This document shows positions 1 through 13,316 of a DNA stretch of 64,000 nt, in pieces. The stretch spans positions 65,248,001 to 65,312,000 of the forward strand of contig NC_080588.1 of NCBI RefSeq assembly GCF_029962835.1, read 5' to 3'. The stretch is from Magnolia sinica (Eukaryota; Streptophyta; Magnoliopsida; Magnoliales; Magnoliaceae). How positions within the stretch are numbered: position 1 is the first letter of the stretch; each line of letters begins with the position of its first letter. A program made the position numbers and the translations under genes. The notes beneath the pieces are model-generated. The model made no database searches. It saw nothing but the letters and a program-made list of their open reading frames with translations, and had not been told where the DNA came from.

Positions 1-1122
1 GAGGACCTACTCGAATGTACCAGAGACGAAGATGACCACTCACATCAACGCGATTTTCTTTATGGATGGGAGACGAGTTCCAGATGGGGCTCGCCGGGCT
101 ATTTTGAAGACCCTACATGCATTGGACGTGCATCAGGAAGACCTCACCTTGGGATGATGCATGTGGGCTGCTTAGGAGACTATTTTAGTCATAGGATTTA
201 TATTTCGTGTTGATCCCACCGTTGGATCTTGTCGATCAGGCCATCGGGCCACCAAATCTTTTAGATCTGGGCCCCTTGGACTATGATCTTGTTTGCTTTA
301 TGGTTTTTGGTATTTTTAGGAGTTATTTGATGGTTGAGATTGATAATATTTGTTTTAGTTTTCTTATTTTGGATGATGGACTACTTAAGTGAGTGACATA
401 GTTGTAATTATGCTGGATTTTAATTCTGAATTTTTTATTATCAAAACCACAAGGGGAGTGGAGTTTCAACCCTAATGGTGTTATTAAGATGAAAAAGAAG
501 AAGAGTGGAGCTCTCTTGTGTGAAAGAATTTTTTTGCTTATTTTCTAGGGTTTTTTTATTAAAAAAAAAATCTCCCTTCTAATTAAATTGTGGAAGGGTA
601 GAAACTTGTTTAGTGGTGGATTCCAAGGTACATCCTCTTCTTCTTCTTCAAAAGGTATTCTTCGTCTTACATCCTTCCTCTCTCCTCTTCGAAAGGTATT
701 CTCTTATTCTCTCGTATTTCTATTTTCCTTCCTATTACAACCTTCTAAACCCTAGATCTTAAATTTTTTTTTTTCTCCAATTTCCAAAAACTCTAATTCC
801 AAAATCTCCAATTTCCATGAACCCTAATTTTTCAAATTTCAGATTTTCCCCTTCTTAACCCTAATCATAAAACCTATTAGTCATCTCCTCTAGTGTCGAA
901 CGTGCTTATGCTAAATTGGAAGTTCTATTCTTCCGTCGATCCTAGTTTTAATTGATTTATGTGATTTCTTGGCATGCGGGCATGTGATTTAGGTTAAATC
1001 AGATTTTATTTCCTATTGTTTACTCTTAATTACTTGGTGGATCACCATCTTTTGTTAATTGTATTACTTTATGGACTCTTTCATAATCTTCACGTTGCAT
1101 GCTAGCATTAAATCATGTGTCT
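1..1122. other. No gene recognised
   Basis: I see no exon, RNA gene or bounded element here. The sequence is AT-rich, with T runs and CTT/CTC-rich stretches around 630-720. The first 400 bases have the look of old repeat DNA, but I could not assign a family. Confidence 0.4.
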
Positions 1123-1652
1123 TGCATCACATTTTCACACTGGGCTCGAGCGAGATTGCTTGTGGGATGTAGGGGCACACTTGGGGTGGGGGGCCTGTGT
1201 GAGGTGGTACCCATGCGATGTGGAGCCCTGGAGGGGGGTTTAACCGAGGTCCTAACCCGTGCGATGTGGGGCCTGGGCTATGAGATAAAAGGGATTAATT
1301 TGCCTTGCTCTATTAGTTTGAGCTTTTAGAGCAAGTAGTTAATTGTCCTGCATCAAAGCGGTATCAGGGCGGGAGGTCTCATGTTTGAGACTTCTCACCG
1401 GGGGTGATTAATGTAGTGGTCTTTTCACACCGGGCTCTAGTAGGGTTGCTTGTGGGATGCAGAGGCACTCTCGGGATGGGCGGCCTGTGTGAGGCTGTAC
1501 CCATGTAATGTGGGGCCCACGAGGGCGGTTCGCCGGTTCGACTGAGGTCCTAACCCATGCAATGTGGGGCCTGGGCTATGAGATAAATGGATTAATTCGC
1601 CATGCTTTATCAGTTCGAGCTTTTAAAGCAAGTGGTTAATTGTCTTGCATCA
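1123..1652 (+). mobile_element. TRIM-type miniature LTR retroelement, copy 1
   Basis: Two direct repeats of about 235-250 bp (about 1123-1355 and 1405-1652) flank an internal region of only about 50 bp. Right after the first repeat, CGGTATCAGGGC (1359-1370) resembles the initiator-tRNA-Met primer-binding site, and a GGGGG purine tract precedes the second repeat. The repeats end in CTGCATCA, and the second begins TGATTAATG. This LTR-PBS-PPT-LTR layout with no coding space is that of a TRIM. It is an old copy: the two repeats differ at many positions and the first has a degenerate start. No clear target duplication was found. A second copy of the family lies at 62.95-63.52 kb. Confidence 0.75.
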
Positions 1653-1831
1653 GTAGGATCGTAGACTTCCAATGTAGTGGGGCATATAGGAGACTGTTCG
1701 GTGGTAGAGTATCAAAACCGGTCTTTTTAAAACCTCAATTTCTCTTTATATATAGATTCAATTCTAGAAGGAGAGGAGCCCTGATAGGAAGAGAGCCTTG
1801 TATGTCCCCCTTCCCCTTTGGGTGTCACTTG

Positions 1832-1859
1832 TAGAGAGAGAGAGAGAGAGAGAGAGAGA
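1832..1859. repeat. (AG)n microsatellite
   Basis: A run of about 13 AG dinucleotides. Confidence 0.9.
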
Positions 1860-2396
1860 TTCTCATCTATTGTAGCATCTTCTTTGGCCCTACTCGTAAG
1901 GGTTGCCGGTGGCTCTCATCCTCTAATTCCGGTAGCTCTAGCCAAAGGATTTGAGTTTTTTTTTCCCAACATTGCCTGCCTTGAATCCTAATTGTGTTGC
2001 ATGGACAATTGAACCAATGTTACCTAAAACGCCAAACCCCCAAGTTTTCCATTCCTGATTGATCGATCTCGATCATGGGTCATTTATGATCCATATCACT
2101 ATTTTTAGTGACACAAAATTTTGGCTCTATCTTATTATTGACTAAGTTAATGAATATATTAATTGTAATCAGCCTATGTGTAGACTTTTAGATAGTGCTT
2201 GATTTTAATAAACTATGTAATTGTCTATTGCATTGCCCCTATGGGAGTTTTATGCTTTCATTGCCAGTTCCCAGCCTGGATAAAGGAGGGCTGCATTATG
2301 TTGGCAGCCGGCATCAAATGTATACCATAATTTCCAACAACTGATTAAGTTAATTCAGATTTATATTTACAATGTAGCGATTTATGCTTTTATCTA

Positions 2397-2582
2397 CCTA
2401 CCCGGGTTTGGGCGAATGGCTAGCATTGTGGGTTTGCTCCCCACAAACGTGAGTACAATTCCCCTCACCATGCTTTACCTGATGCACGTGGTTTGCTGGT
2501 GATTGTGTGCATCTGCAAGGAATAGTCTCACCTTAATGGGGGCGGGGACACCCTGTCGTCATCAAAAAAATAAAAATAAAAA
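2397..2582 (+). mobile_element. tRNA-derived SINE, family A, copy 1
   Basis: A body of about 170 bp with a tRNA-like head (GCGAATGGCTAGC, then a degenerate B box near 2450) and an A-rich tail with AAAAATA units. It is flanked by a 16-bp target duplication, TTTATGCTTTTATCTA (2381-2396) and TTTATACTTTTATCTA (2583-2598), with one mismatch. It shares head and 3' region with the SINE at 6743-6899. Confidence 0.8.
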
Positions 2583-3118
2583 TTTATACTTTTATCTATT
2601 TAATTATAATATGATGCTAAGCATGCGGGGTCTGTAATAGTAACATTTATCACTTCACGTATAAATTGCAATATGAGTTCAAGTATAAAGCTATATTGTA
2701 TACACAAAATGTATGTATTGGAGTGACGCACATGATACTACCCCTAGCATACCATGTATTCAAGGAGGCAGTGTACCACATACCATATACCCACAATCAA
2801 GAGCTGTTTGTCATTTTCTTATCAGTGTGGCTTTTTGTATGCTAGGCCTGCTGAGATTTTCCAGTTGAAGCTCGATATATCTATTAGACACTTGATACTG
2901 TTTTCTTCTTGAATTCGAGTCCTTTTAATGTTTCTAACCTGCGAAAATGGTCGTTACTTTCTTTAGCAATGTATGGCAGAAAGTGAAAGCTAAAATTTCC
3001 CTTTTGAGCTTGTTGTTCTAGGGTTTATTTCCCTTCACGGAATGAATGTTATGAGCTGACAACCATTCAAAGAAAAAGAAAAAAAAAAAATCAGCTGACA
3101 AGGTTGTCTTTGAAACAG

Positions 3119-6100
3119 AGTGTTTTCGAAGGCCTCCACTACATGAGACATCTAAAGTGGCTGGCAGCATTATTGAAGCCAATCACACTGAAAGGTTGAA
3201 GGCCTATGTTGAAGCTGGATGTAGACATGTTCCTGTTGCTATACAAAATACAATCAAGTGTAAGGATTGCTTTCTAATTCTCTGTTTCATGTTATTTGCT
3301 TGGTGACATTGATATGGGTTTTGAAAAGACGTGGATGTTCCAAGGAAGCCATTTCCTCTGACCGAGTAAGTAACTCATTTCAAAATATGTCACATGTAGA
3401 ACATACAAAACTATGTACAGGTAATTCAACAAAGGGAAAAATCAAATTCCCTAAAGGAAACTATTGAACCTCAAAATGTTTAATCTCATGCATAGATATG
3501 TTTTTTGAGCTATCTAGGTGGCACATGGACGCCCCCTACTCATTGACCATCCTATGTGAAGTTCATGGCACTGTTTAGACTTATCGTCGAAGTTAAACAA
3601 CTGATAGGGCCGTTTCTAATATTGCCAAAATAATTGGCTTGCTTTTGTAACGTTTGTTTTTTCTGGAAATGTGTTTTGTTTTAAAATGTTCTCTGGATCA
3701 TTGCTTTTTTTTTTTGGAAAGTTCTCTCAGAAGTTTGTTATTTTGATGAAGTTTTCTCTGTTTCATTAATGTGTGGAATGCCTATGAGATGCATGGCCAT
3801 TGATGGGTATCTGGATCATTGGGTATTTGAATTATCCCATTTAATTTGATCGGATTTGGATCTATTTTTCGAGCCCCACTAAATATCATGTCCATAGATT
3901 TGTATCTGATTAGAAATTAGTTCAAGTTAGATACCTGACTCGGGGTTGTAGTGAGAAATGGGCTAAGATTGGCTAGGGTGTCCCCCAAAAGCAATGCACC
4001 ACAACAACGCTTGGTTGCTGTGAGAGGTTGATGAGGATGAGGACAACCAAATGCTGATGGATTAGGCTGATGCACTTGTTAAGGAGTTTTGGGATGTATT
4101 AGAGCGTGGAAAGGGGCCAAATATCTTCCACAACAGGCCGAATCTGTAGACTTATCAATGGACCATATATTGTGGCACCTGTGGTACACTTTTGGGTCCA
4201 TAAAAGGGTCTTTTGGTGGCATTTAGCTTAAGTTATGAATTTATCTTATTTTTGGATGGATTTTGATTTTGATTTTTTTTTTGTTTATGTCTCGCTTGAG
4301 TAGAGAGGAGTATTTTAGCCATTTTCCTTTAAATTAAGATTGTAGGGCTGGGATTATAACACCTATCCCATAGTTTATGCCTGATGTAAAGTTTAGATTA
4401 GTGCTAGGGTTTCTCATTTGTTTTTCTTCATATAAGAACTCCAAAAAGAAAAAATGTCCGGCAATTTTTGTGACTTTTTTTTTTTTATAAAAAAAATACA
4501 AGGTTTGGGCATTAACCCTTCTCTAGGGTTTGTACAAGTGCATGTTTTCATATATGAGGCGTGTGATCTGAGTCATTAAAATTGGCGAGAGCTTTGATTA
4601 TTGCATTTTTTTTTTTTTTTTGTTAAATAAAAATTAAGTGGAAGAATTTCTATTCTTAAATTGAGTGTGTTTGGGTATAATTTGGTTATAGGGTTTGATA
4701 TATCTACGTGCGATTGATGAATCTCATTCATTAGCTACACTAAATTTGGTATCAGAGCTCGGGTTAATCTTGTGTAGTTAATGAGTGAGATTCATCAACA
4801 ATAGGTGGTTATATTAAACCTTAGAACCAAATCATACCCAAACGCACCCAATTCAAGAATAAAGATTCTTCCACTTGAAAAGAAAGGGAAAACAATGTAA
4901 TAACTAGCGAATAATCAAAACTCTCTCTAGTTTTGATGGCCCAGATCACACGACCCCCCTGTAAAAATATGCACTTGCACAAACATTAAAGAATGGTTGA
5001 CGCCCAATGTTTATAGAAAAGAAAAATGTCCAAAAAGCTAATGTTATTTTTTTTTTTTTATTGAGTTTTATATGAAGGAAAACAAAAGAGAGAAGTCTTA
5101 AAACTAATCTAAGCTTTACATCAAGCATAAATTCCGGGCTAGATGTTATAATTTCAAATTTATAATATTAATTAAAGGAAAATGACTAAAACACCCCCAT
5201 TTTTACTTAAGTGAGACAACTAAAATAAAAAAGAAAAAAAAATCCAAAAATAAGATAAAATTCGTAACTTTAGGTAAATACCACAAAAGACCCATTAATG
5301 GACCTAAAAGTGTACTACGGGTGCCACAATGTGTGGTCTATTGATGGGTCTATGGATTTGACGTACTATGGAAGATATTTGAGCCCCTTTCTATGCTTTA
5401 ATAATCCCAAAACTCCTTAGCAAGTACATTTGCTCGATCCATCAATATTTGGTTGCCCACATCCTCATTAGAAGTAGGCATAAGCTCCCGCGCCATTCTA
5501 AACGCATATGGGTAAAGAAGCTAGTCTAGGAGAACTAGATTTGTTTTGTTACATGGAATACACTAGATACGATGAAATGAAGCAAAGTTAACGTTCAGGA
5601 GACCAGGTGGAAAGGGGGCCAAAAGTAGAGAAATTAATGGATATAAATTTTGGTATATAGGAAAGGATGATGATAGAAATGTGGTGGGGATAGTGGTAGA
5701 TAAAGATTTAAAGGATACGTTGTAGATATTAGGAGAGTAAATCATAGGATTTTATTAATAGAACTTGTGTTAGGAGAGGAGATAATCAAGTTATAAGTGC
5801 ATGTGCTGCAGGTTGGGCTAGAGGATAGGATCAAGAGACAAATTTGGGAGGACATGGATGGACTAATGCAAGGAATTAGAATGGAGAGAGGATATTTGTA
5901 AGAGGAGACTTAAATGGTTATATGGGAAAAGAAAGTAGAGGATATGAGAGCATATATAGAGGATATGGTTTTGTTATCCTTGATTTTGCAATGGCATTCA
6001 CTCTAGCTCTAGCAAACACATACTTTAAAAAGAATGATGGACATTTGATAACTATCAAAAGTAGATCATATACAAGCCAAATAGATTTCTTTATACTTAA

Positions 6101-9100
6101 GAAAACAAAATGATCAATATGTAATGATTGCAAGGTTATATTAGGAGAGAGTCTAACTGTGCAACATATGTCGATGGTTATGGATGTTTTCATTAAGAGA
6201 TGGAAGAAAAGGGGGTGAAATTTATAGTGTCCAAAAACTAAGTGTTGGGATTTAAAAGGAGAGAACGATGTTATTTAAAAATAAATTGATGGAAGAAGTA
6301 AAGTGGAATATCTCTGAAGAAGTAAATGTTATGTGGAATGAGATGGTTGTGTGCATTAGGAAAGTGATAAAAGATGTTTTAGGAGTATTGAGAGGAAAAG
6401 TCAATCATATAAGTAAACTCGGTGTTAGAATGATGATGCACATAAAGATATTCATGAGAAACATGCATGCTTCAAAGCCTGGCAAGGGACTAGAGATGAT
6501 GAAAATTTTGAACAATTTAGAAATGCCAAAAAGACTGCTAAGAAAGTAGCAAATGAGGCTAAACTTATAAAAATGAGAAAGATGGCTTTAAACTTTTGAT
6601 GATATTTACTGTAGATTGGGGCGATAAAGTGAGAAAGATGGCTTCAAACTTACAAAAATGAGAGAGGAAGGGTATGGAGTAGATCATGTTAGGTGCATTA
6701 AGAGCGATAACTAAAGGGTACTAGTAAAAGACAAATAGACAAGCGAATGGTCTTCACCATAGGTTTGTTCCCTATAGGTGAGGGTTCGATTCCCCTCCTT
6801 GTCTTTACCCGATACAAGTGTGTGATTGCGTGTATCTGCAGGGATTAGTCTCACTTCAAAAAAGAGGTGGGAACACCCTGTGTCTTCAAAAAAAAAAAAA
6901 GACAAATAGACAATGAGATCAATGATAGGTGAAGCTATTTTCAGAATTTATTAAGTGATAACCACTCTGAGAGCATAGGGATAATAGGAACCATTAACTT
7001 AAATAAAATCAGAGACTATAGATACTTCGTAGAATTATGATATCAGAAGTGAAAGAAGCTTTGAGAGAAATGAAAATAGGAAAAAAGACCTTAAACCAGA
7101 TGTTATACCAATAGAGGTTTAGAAGTGCGGGAGATACTCGGTTATTTTGGTTGACAAAGTTGTTCAGCAACATTGTAAGATCGAAGAAAATGCTAAACAA
7201 ATGGAGGAAAAGTACCATGGTACCTATTTATAAGAATAAAGGAGACATGCAAAGTTGCACTAATTGTCGTGGGATTAAACTTGAGCCATACTATGAAACT
7301 TTAGGAGAGAGTGATTGAACAAAGACTAAAGCATGAGATGAATGTGTCAGAAAATCAGTTTGGTTTCATGCCTAGGAGGTCTATCACTAAAACTATTTTC
7401 CTACTTAGGTAATTGATGGAGAAATATAGGGAGAAGAGGAAGGATCTCCACATGGTCTTTATTGACTTAGACAAAGCACGTGATAGGGTGCTTAAAGAGT
7501 TAATCTGGTGGGTGTTGGGAAAGAAAGGAGCCTTAAGAGGATATATTGACATGATTAAGGCTATGTATGAGGGAGCAATGACAAATGGGAAGACCATTAG
7601 TGGAGAGACAAGTGAGTTCTTAATTGCTGTCGGTTTCCTCCAGGGGTTAGCATTGAGACCCTACCTTTCTGCATTAGTTGCGGATGAATTAACGAGGCAT
7701 TTGAAGGAAGAGATCCCACAGTGTATGTTGTTTGCAAATGACATAATTTTGATTGACGAGACGAGGGAGGGTGTAAACATAAAGCTAGATTTATAGAGGG
7801 ATGCTTTAGAATCAAAGGATTTAAAATTAGTTGGACTAAAACAGAGTATTTAGAGTGCAATTTAAGTAATAATAGGAGCGAAAACGAGGAATTAGTTCAG
7901 ATTGTTGACCAAGAAGTTTCTCCAAATACCACTTACAATGCCTTGGTTCAATAATTCATGAGAGTGGAGAGATTGAGTGAGAAGTATGTTGCCCATGGAA
8001 TTCAAGCTGGGTGGAAGAAATGGAGGTCTGCCTTTGGAGTATTATGTGATTGTGTGTACCACTCAAACTAAAGGGAAATTTTATGAGATAGCTATTAGAC
8101 CAGGCATGCTGTATGGGGCAACATGTTGGGCAGTTAAAGAACGCGTTCATAGGATGAGTGTGGTTGAAATGAGGATGTTGAGATGGATGAGTGGAACACG
8201 AGGATAGAATTAGAAATGAATGCATTTGAGGGAACTTAGGAGCAACACCAATAGGTAACAAGATGAGGGAAAGTAAACTTAGATGGTTTAGTCATGTGCA
8301 ATGTAGATTAAGAGACTGCTTTGATTAGGAGTGAGTTGGTACAAGTCGAAGGCCCTTGAAGGGCAAGGGGAAGGCCCATAAGGATGTGGATGTAGTAAGA
8401 AAAGACTCGATGACCTATGGTCTAATTGAAGGTCTGGCCTTGATGGAGTGGAATGGCGGAACATGACTCTTGTAGCTGATCCCAATTAATTGGGATAAGG
8501 CTTAGACGGTGATGATTCTTTATTTAATTATATTTATTATTTAAAAACCATACGGAAGGCATGTTTCTAATAGGGATCAGAATTTGGAGTCCAGCTTGAA
8601 CTTCGAGTCTGGAATTTATTCTAGATCCCATTCTGCATCCAACCCCCATTGCGGATCCTAATTTTTGCTTGAAATTAGATCCAACAGGATCTGATCAGAT
8701 TCCTGAGTCGTATCAGATTTGGATCTTGTGCCTCATATATGGTACTTCTCTCTGAACTTTGCTGGGTCTAGAATCTAGATACAAGTACCCTAGTATCCGA
8801 TCAAACCCTATGCTTTTCTTTTGAGCTTTTCCTGTCAAGTGTTTAAGGATAAAGGTTTTCATTATGTGAGATGGTGGAGGGGGCATTATGTTTACAATTT
8901 AGATCTACAAAGCATAGGCCCCAATTGTACAGAGTACTAGGCTTCAGCAAAAGTGAAAGACCCCACTATTCGTCTGAGAAGGTCATAAATTTGCACCATC
9001 CATGGTTGAAACAGTATCACAGCCATATCAATAGTTTCCGATTTGTCCAGCACTAGATGATGAAGAAGATCTTGCATCATGTTTTGATGTTGTCCAACTC

Positions 9101-12100
9101 CTCTTTTTAGAGCTATGGTGTCTTGCTTATTTGGTTTGCTTTTGTATTGATTTATGTCCAGTAGGTTCTTTTGTTTTTTGATTTTTTTTTTTTAAATACA
9201 ATCTTAGCTTAGTTTTTCTTTCTTATTCTTCTTTTGCCAGATGAATCTATATAATAATTGCCTTTCTCCTATTTATGTTTTCGTAAACATGCATACAGAA
9301 GTACAGGCATTCCAACATGGACTTCAAGACCACATAACCAAAGGTAATCTAACGGTCATTCCTAGTAGGACTTGTATAGTATCGATAGACATTTCTGCAC
9401 TGCTTTAACTTCCATCAGCATCTTTTGATGTCTGCATGTAACAGTTTGTGCTTTGACTGTTTTCATTCTTTTGTATTTTATATGGATTCCATAAAAAAGA
9501 GGTCATGAGCATGAATACTGATGCATGCCGAACAAAGTGAAACAAGTGAAACCTGGACAAGTTGGTCCTACCATCCTGCTGTCCATAACTATTTGCTACT
9601 GTTTGAACTTGCCTAGTATATCTTTTGCATGCGTTAAACGAACTTTCTTGTATTTCATTCACCTGGCTTTTTTGTTGGCAGCTAGTTATTAGGATTAGTT
9701 GTGACCTGTTAAGTGATGAACGTGAGAAGTGCTAAAACTTGATCTTGAAAATGGAAGCTTTCACAGAAGTATTCTTCAGGTTTCCCTCCAGTGATCATCT
9801 ACTTGATTTGGAACCACAAAAAAACCAGTCATGTATGTAACTCACAGGCTTCACTGTGGAGGGGCATATACAAGCACCAGATGGGTTAAAAATAACCATA
9901 TGCCCCTCAGATCATAGGACATGGCGATAAAAGTGGAGGTAATGAACAATTGCTGGGCAGAGAATTTGTATTGTAATGTTCAGGTTTTCAGTCTGTACTA
10001 GGGGGATCCATCGTCCAGTGATCCTAGCTATTGATATGATTTGCCAAACCAGTCACCATGGATGGCCCATGCTCTAAAATCCTCGCATGAGGGGATTCTA
10101 GCTTTATAATATTTGGTCTTTCTTTAGTTGAATGAGAACTGTTGCTGTATTTTCTTTCATTACCCTCTATTCCTTGCGCACCTATTGAGGGTTAAGGTTT
10201 TTCCACCTGGGAGCCACAATCAACCACAATCAATACCTTCTTATCAATGGGTTTGGATCATTGAACCATGGGTCCTACTTGTACAAACAGAAAGCCCACA
10301 TAGTATTGTACAAACATCCGGCCTGAGCATTGTATAAATCCTCATGAGAGCATTGGGAGTAGGGAAACTAGCACGGAAAGTATCTGGAATAGCAAAACCA
10401 GGACTACCATTTACGGTAGAAGTTGGGTGGGTGCCCATCAGTACGGTTAAATTTCCTTTTAATTGGGGGAAAATGAATTTCTACCTCTTGGCATCCTTTA
10501 ATTCATGTGGAAACTTCTAATCTCTCATATCAGCAGTAAATCAATGTTATGGTGGGCTTCAGCCATCTAACACATCTTTACTATGTTATACAAAAAAGTC
10601 AATTTGGTGGCCCGGGGGAAGGCATATGGAAGCAAAGTCAATGGTTTTGTTTCAGAAGGTTGACAGACATCTAATATATCCATTTTGTTCTGCAATGGCG
10701 GTAAATTTTATAGGGATGTGATGATCTCTTGGTTAGAATTGTCAAGTATGATACGTGAAATGGATCTCCGCTCGGTAGCGACATGCCAGCAGGTCCCTAG
10801 CCCAGGAAGGGCCAGTTTAGTGGCCAAAATAGATGATGCCCACATCAGATGAAATCCATTGTGTTGCTGCTTTTCTCCTGTTTTCTTGAATAAAAGAGTG
10901 ACATTTTTCAAAGTAGTTTGGCCTGACAAATTTATGTGAAGTTCACAAAAAATTTCTTGCTGACATGGCTGTACAGCCCGACAACTGGCAGCACATGTTT
11001 ATATGGTTACATATCATTTCCCTTGTTTAACACTCATCCTAAAGTTTGGAGTTGAGGTCAGGTGGGCATCCGATTGGCAAACTTGTGGCGAGCATTTGAT
11101 AGGAATTCTTGCTTGTAGTTTTGATTGGCACTTATAGTTTTGATTGGCGAAATAGGATTTGCAAGACTGACCACAAATCCTAAGACAAGACTGTGTTGAT
11201 GATAGAAACTATTTCTGACTTATCCTGTTGGTACCTTTAAGATCTAATGTGTTGCAGCTTCATGTAACCGATTTTTCTTTATTTCCACTGTTATCCTCAA
11301 TTTAGTAAAATTTCACCTGTACTTTTCTCCATTCAAAAGAAAAAGGAACCTATTCTAATCCTGAGGATTGCATTGGTTCTCATCCCAACCATCCATTGAT
11401 ATAATATTGACAAGGAGTGAAATCGTGCTTCCTGCTTAGTGGTTTGCTTGGAGCTGCCCCTCCATGACCTTGCTCTGCTCGCTTGCTCTTTGGGGCATGC
11501 ATGTAATAGGTGGGCTGAGATTTGTTACCAGGTAGGACCTTATTGGCATATAGTGGTGTCAATCTGAGCATCTGCCATCGTCGGTTCCAAAACTCGGGCA
11601 AAAGAGGTGGGTTGATATTTGGTGGCCAGTCGATTATGGAACTTCTGCCAATCTACCATTTAAAGCCAACCCAAATTTATTGGGGAAAGGCTAAGATAAT
11701 GATGATGATCCTTGAGTTTGCATCTGGCTTCTTGTGTGGGCTGGTTATTGAAGGCTCTTACTTCGGGGAAGACTTGGGATAAGTCTTGATGATGCGTGAC
11801 GTACTGGCTTTACTCGTCTGAACCAACTATGATGTAATACAGAAAAGAAAAAAAGAAGAAAAAAAGAAAGAGAGGAAGAAAGGAAGAAAGAAAAAAGAAA
11901 AAAGAAAAAGAATGATGACTATCGTTGAGTGATCTTTTTCCTGTTGTCTTTGCAGCGAAAGTGGTTCTAGATGAACTTGAACGCCTCACGGAGGATGTGA
12001 TTGGTATCATGGAGGCTGCCAATGGAAATATTCTAGATATTGTGGGTAACCTTTCTGGCGATCGCTTGGTACATCACACAACTTGTTTTGAAAAGGTTAG

Positions 12101-13282
12101 AGGGTTCAGCTCTATATGTTTCTTTTCTCTGCCTCTGCTTGTTGTTTTCAGTATTGCTTGTTCATTTCTTGCTTTTGATCACTTGGGCTGTGTTTTGGAT
12201 GCACAAGAGATTTGAATTGTTGACTTTCAGTTAAATGACAAAAGCTAACATGTTTTGCTCACTAACTGCAATTATGTTTCTGTAAGTACCACTTGAAAGT
12301 AATGTAATTGCATTTTGGATTTTGAGACTTGACTTGCAGCGAGGAAACTACAATTTGGTTGTTCTTGCATTATTAGACTGGTAACTGCAATTCAGTTTGA
12401 CTGTGCATCCAAACACACCCTTAGGCTGCATTGGATGCTGATTGAATTGAACTGCACTAATTCAATTGAATAAAGTTGGAATGGTTGAAATGCGGCTCGC
12501 CCAACTCCAATCATAATGAGGGCTTAGCTCCTAAATAGCAATCTGCTTTGCTTCAAGTCCAACTTGAAGTGCATTTAGTCATTGTCATCATCACCATTAT
12601 CTAAGCGTTATCCCAATTAATGGGGTTAGCTACGTGAATTGTGTTTCGCCATTCGATTTTTTAAATATCACATTTTAGGATTCATGAAAAAAGTTGTGGC
12701 AAAAGTTTCACGCTGGATGCCAGCCTGATGCAACTCTCCTCCATCCAGGCTTAGGACTGACAACGAGAGCACAAAGCTCCCTTTGCTGTTATTTGTTGTG
12801 GCATATGAGTGCCAATGATGATCCTCCAGTGTAAGAGGTCTCTCCCTAATCCATCCTAAAAGGAGACTTAAAGAGTCAACACACGCACCCTAGAATAGGG
12901 CAAGGGTGTGTAAAAGGAGAGACATCTAATTGGAGGAGAGAAATGTTGATAGGTTTTTCGAAATGCATCGGAAAGTAGAAGTTTTCAAAAATCAGGTTTT
13001 AGATATTACGACTGTATGGATTCCAACTCAGATATTCTCAGAAAAGGAAAACGCAAATTTAATGGTTAGGATTTACTTGATCAATGCCGCCAATGAATCA
13101 TGGATTTTGTTCATGCCGTTCCTTCAACTAGAAGGTCTCTCCTTGATCTATCCCAAATGAAGAAGAGGGTAGAGAGCTAACATGTGAACCTTGGAGCAAG
13201 GCCAAGGAGATGCTTTGAGCCATTTGTGTAGGTGGACTCCACACGTGTGGAATGTGGGATGGATGGAAGGAGGGAGAGATGG

Positions 13283-13316
<34 letters not shown>

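Noticed and set aside
6783-6793. tRNA-gene-like B box
   Set aside because: It belongs to a SINE with target duplication and A tail; no cloverleaf can be drawn from the flanks.
12930-13160. Small open frame after exon B of the unresolved gene
   Set aside because: No splice-site and phase agreement with exons B or C, and no similarity recognised.
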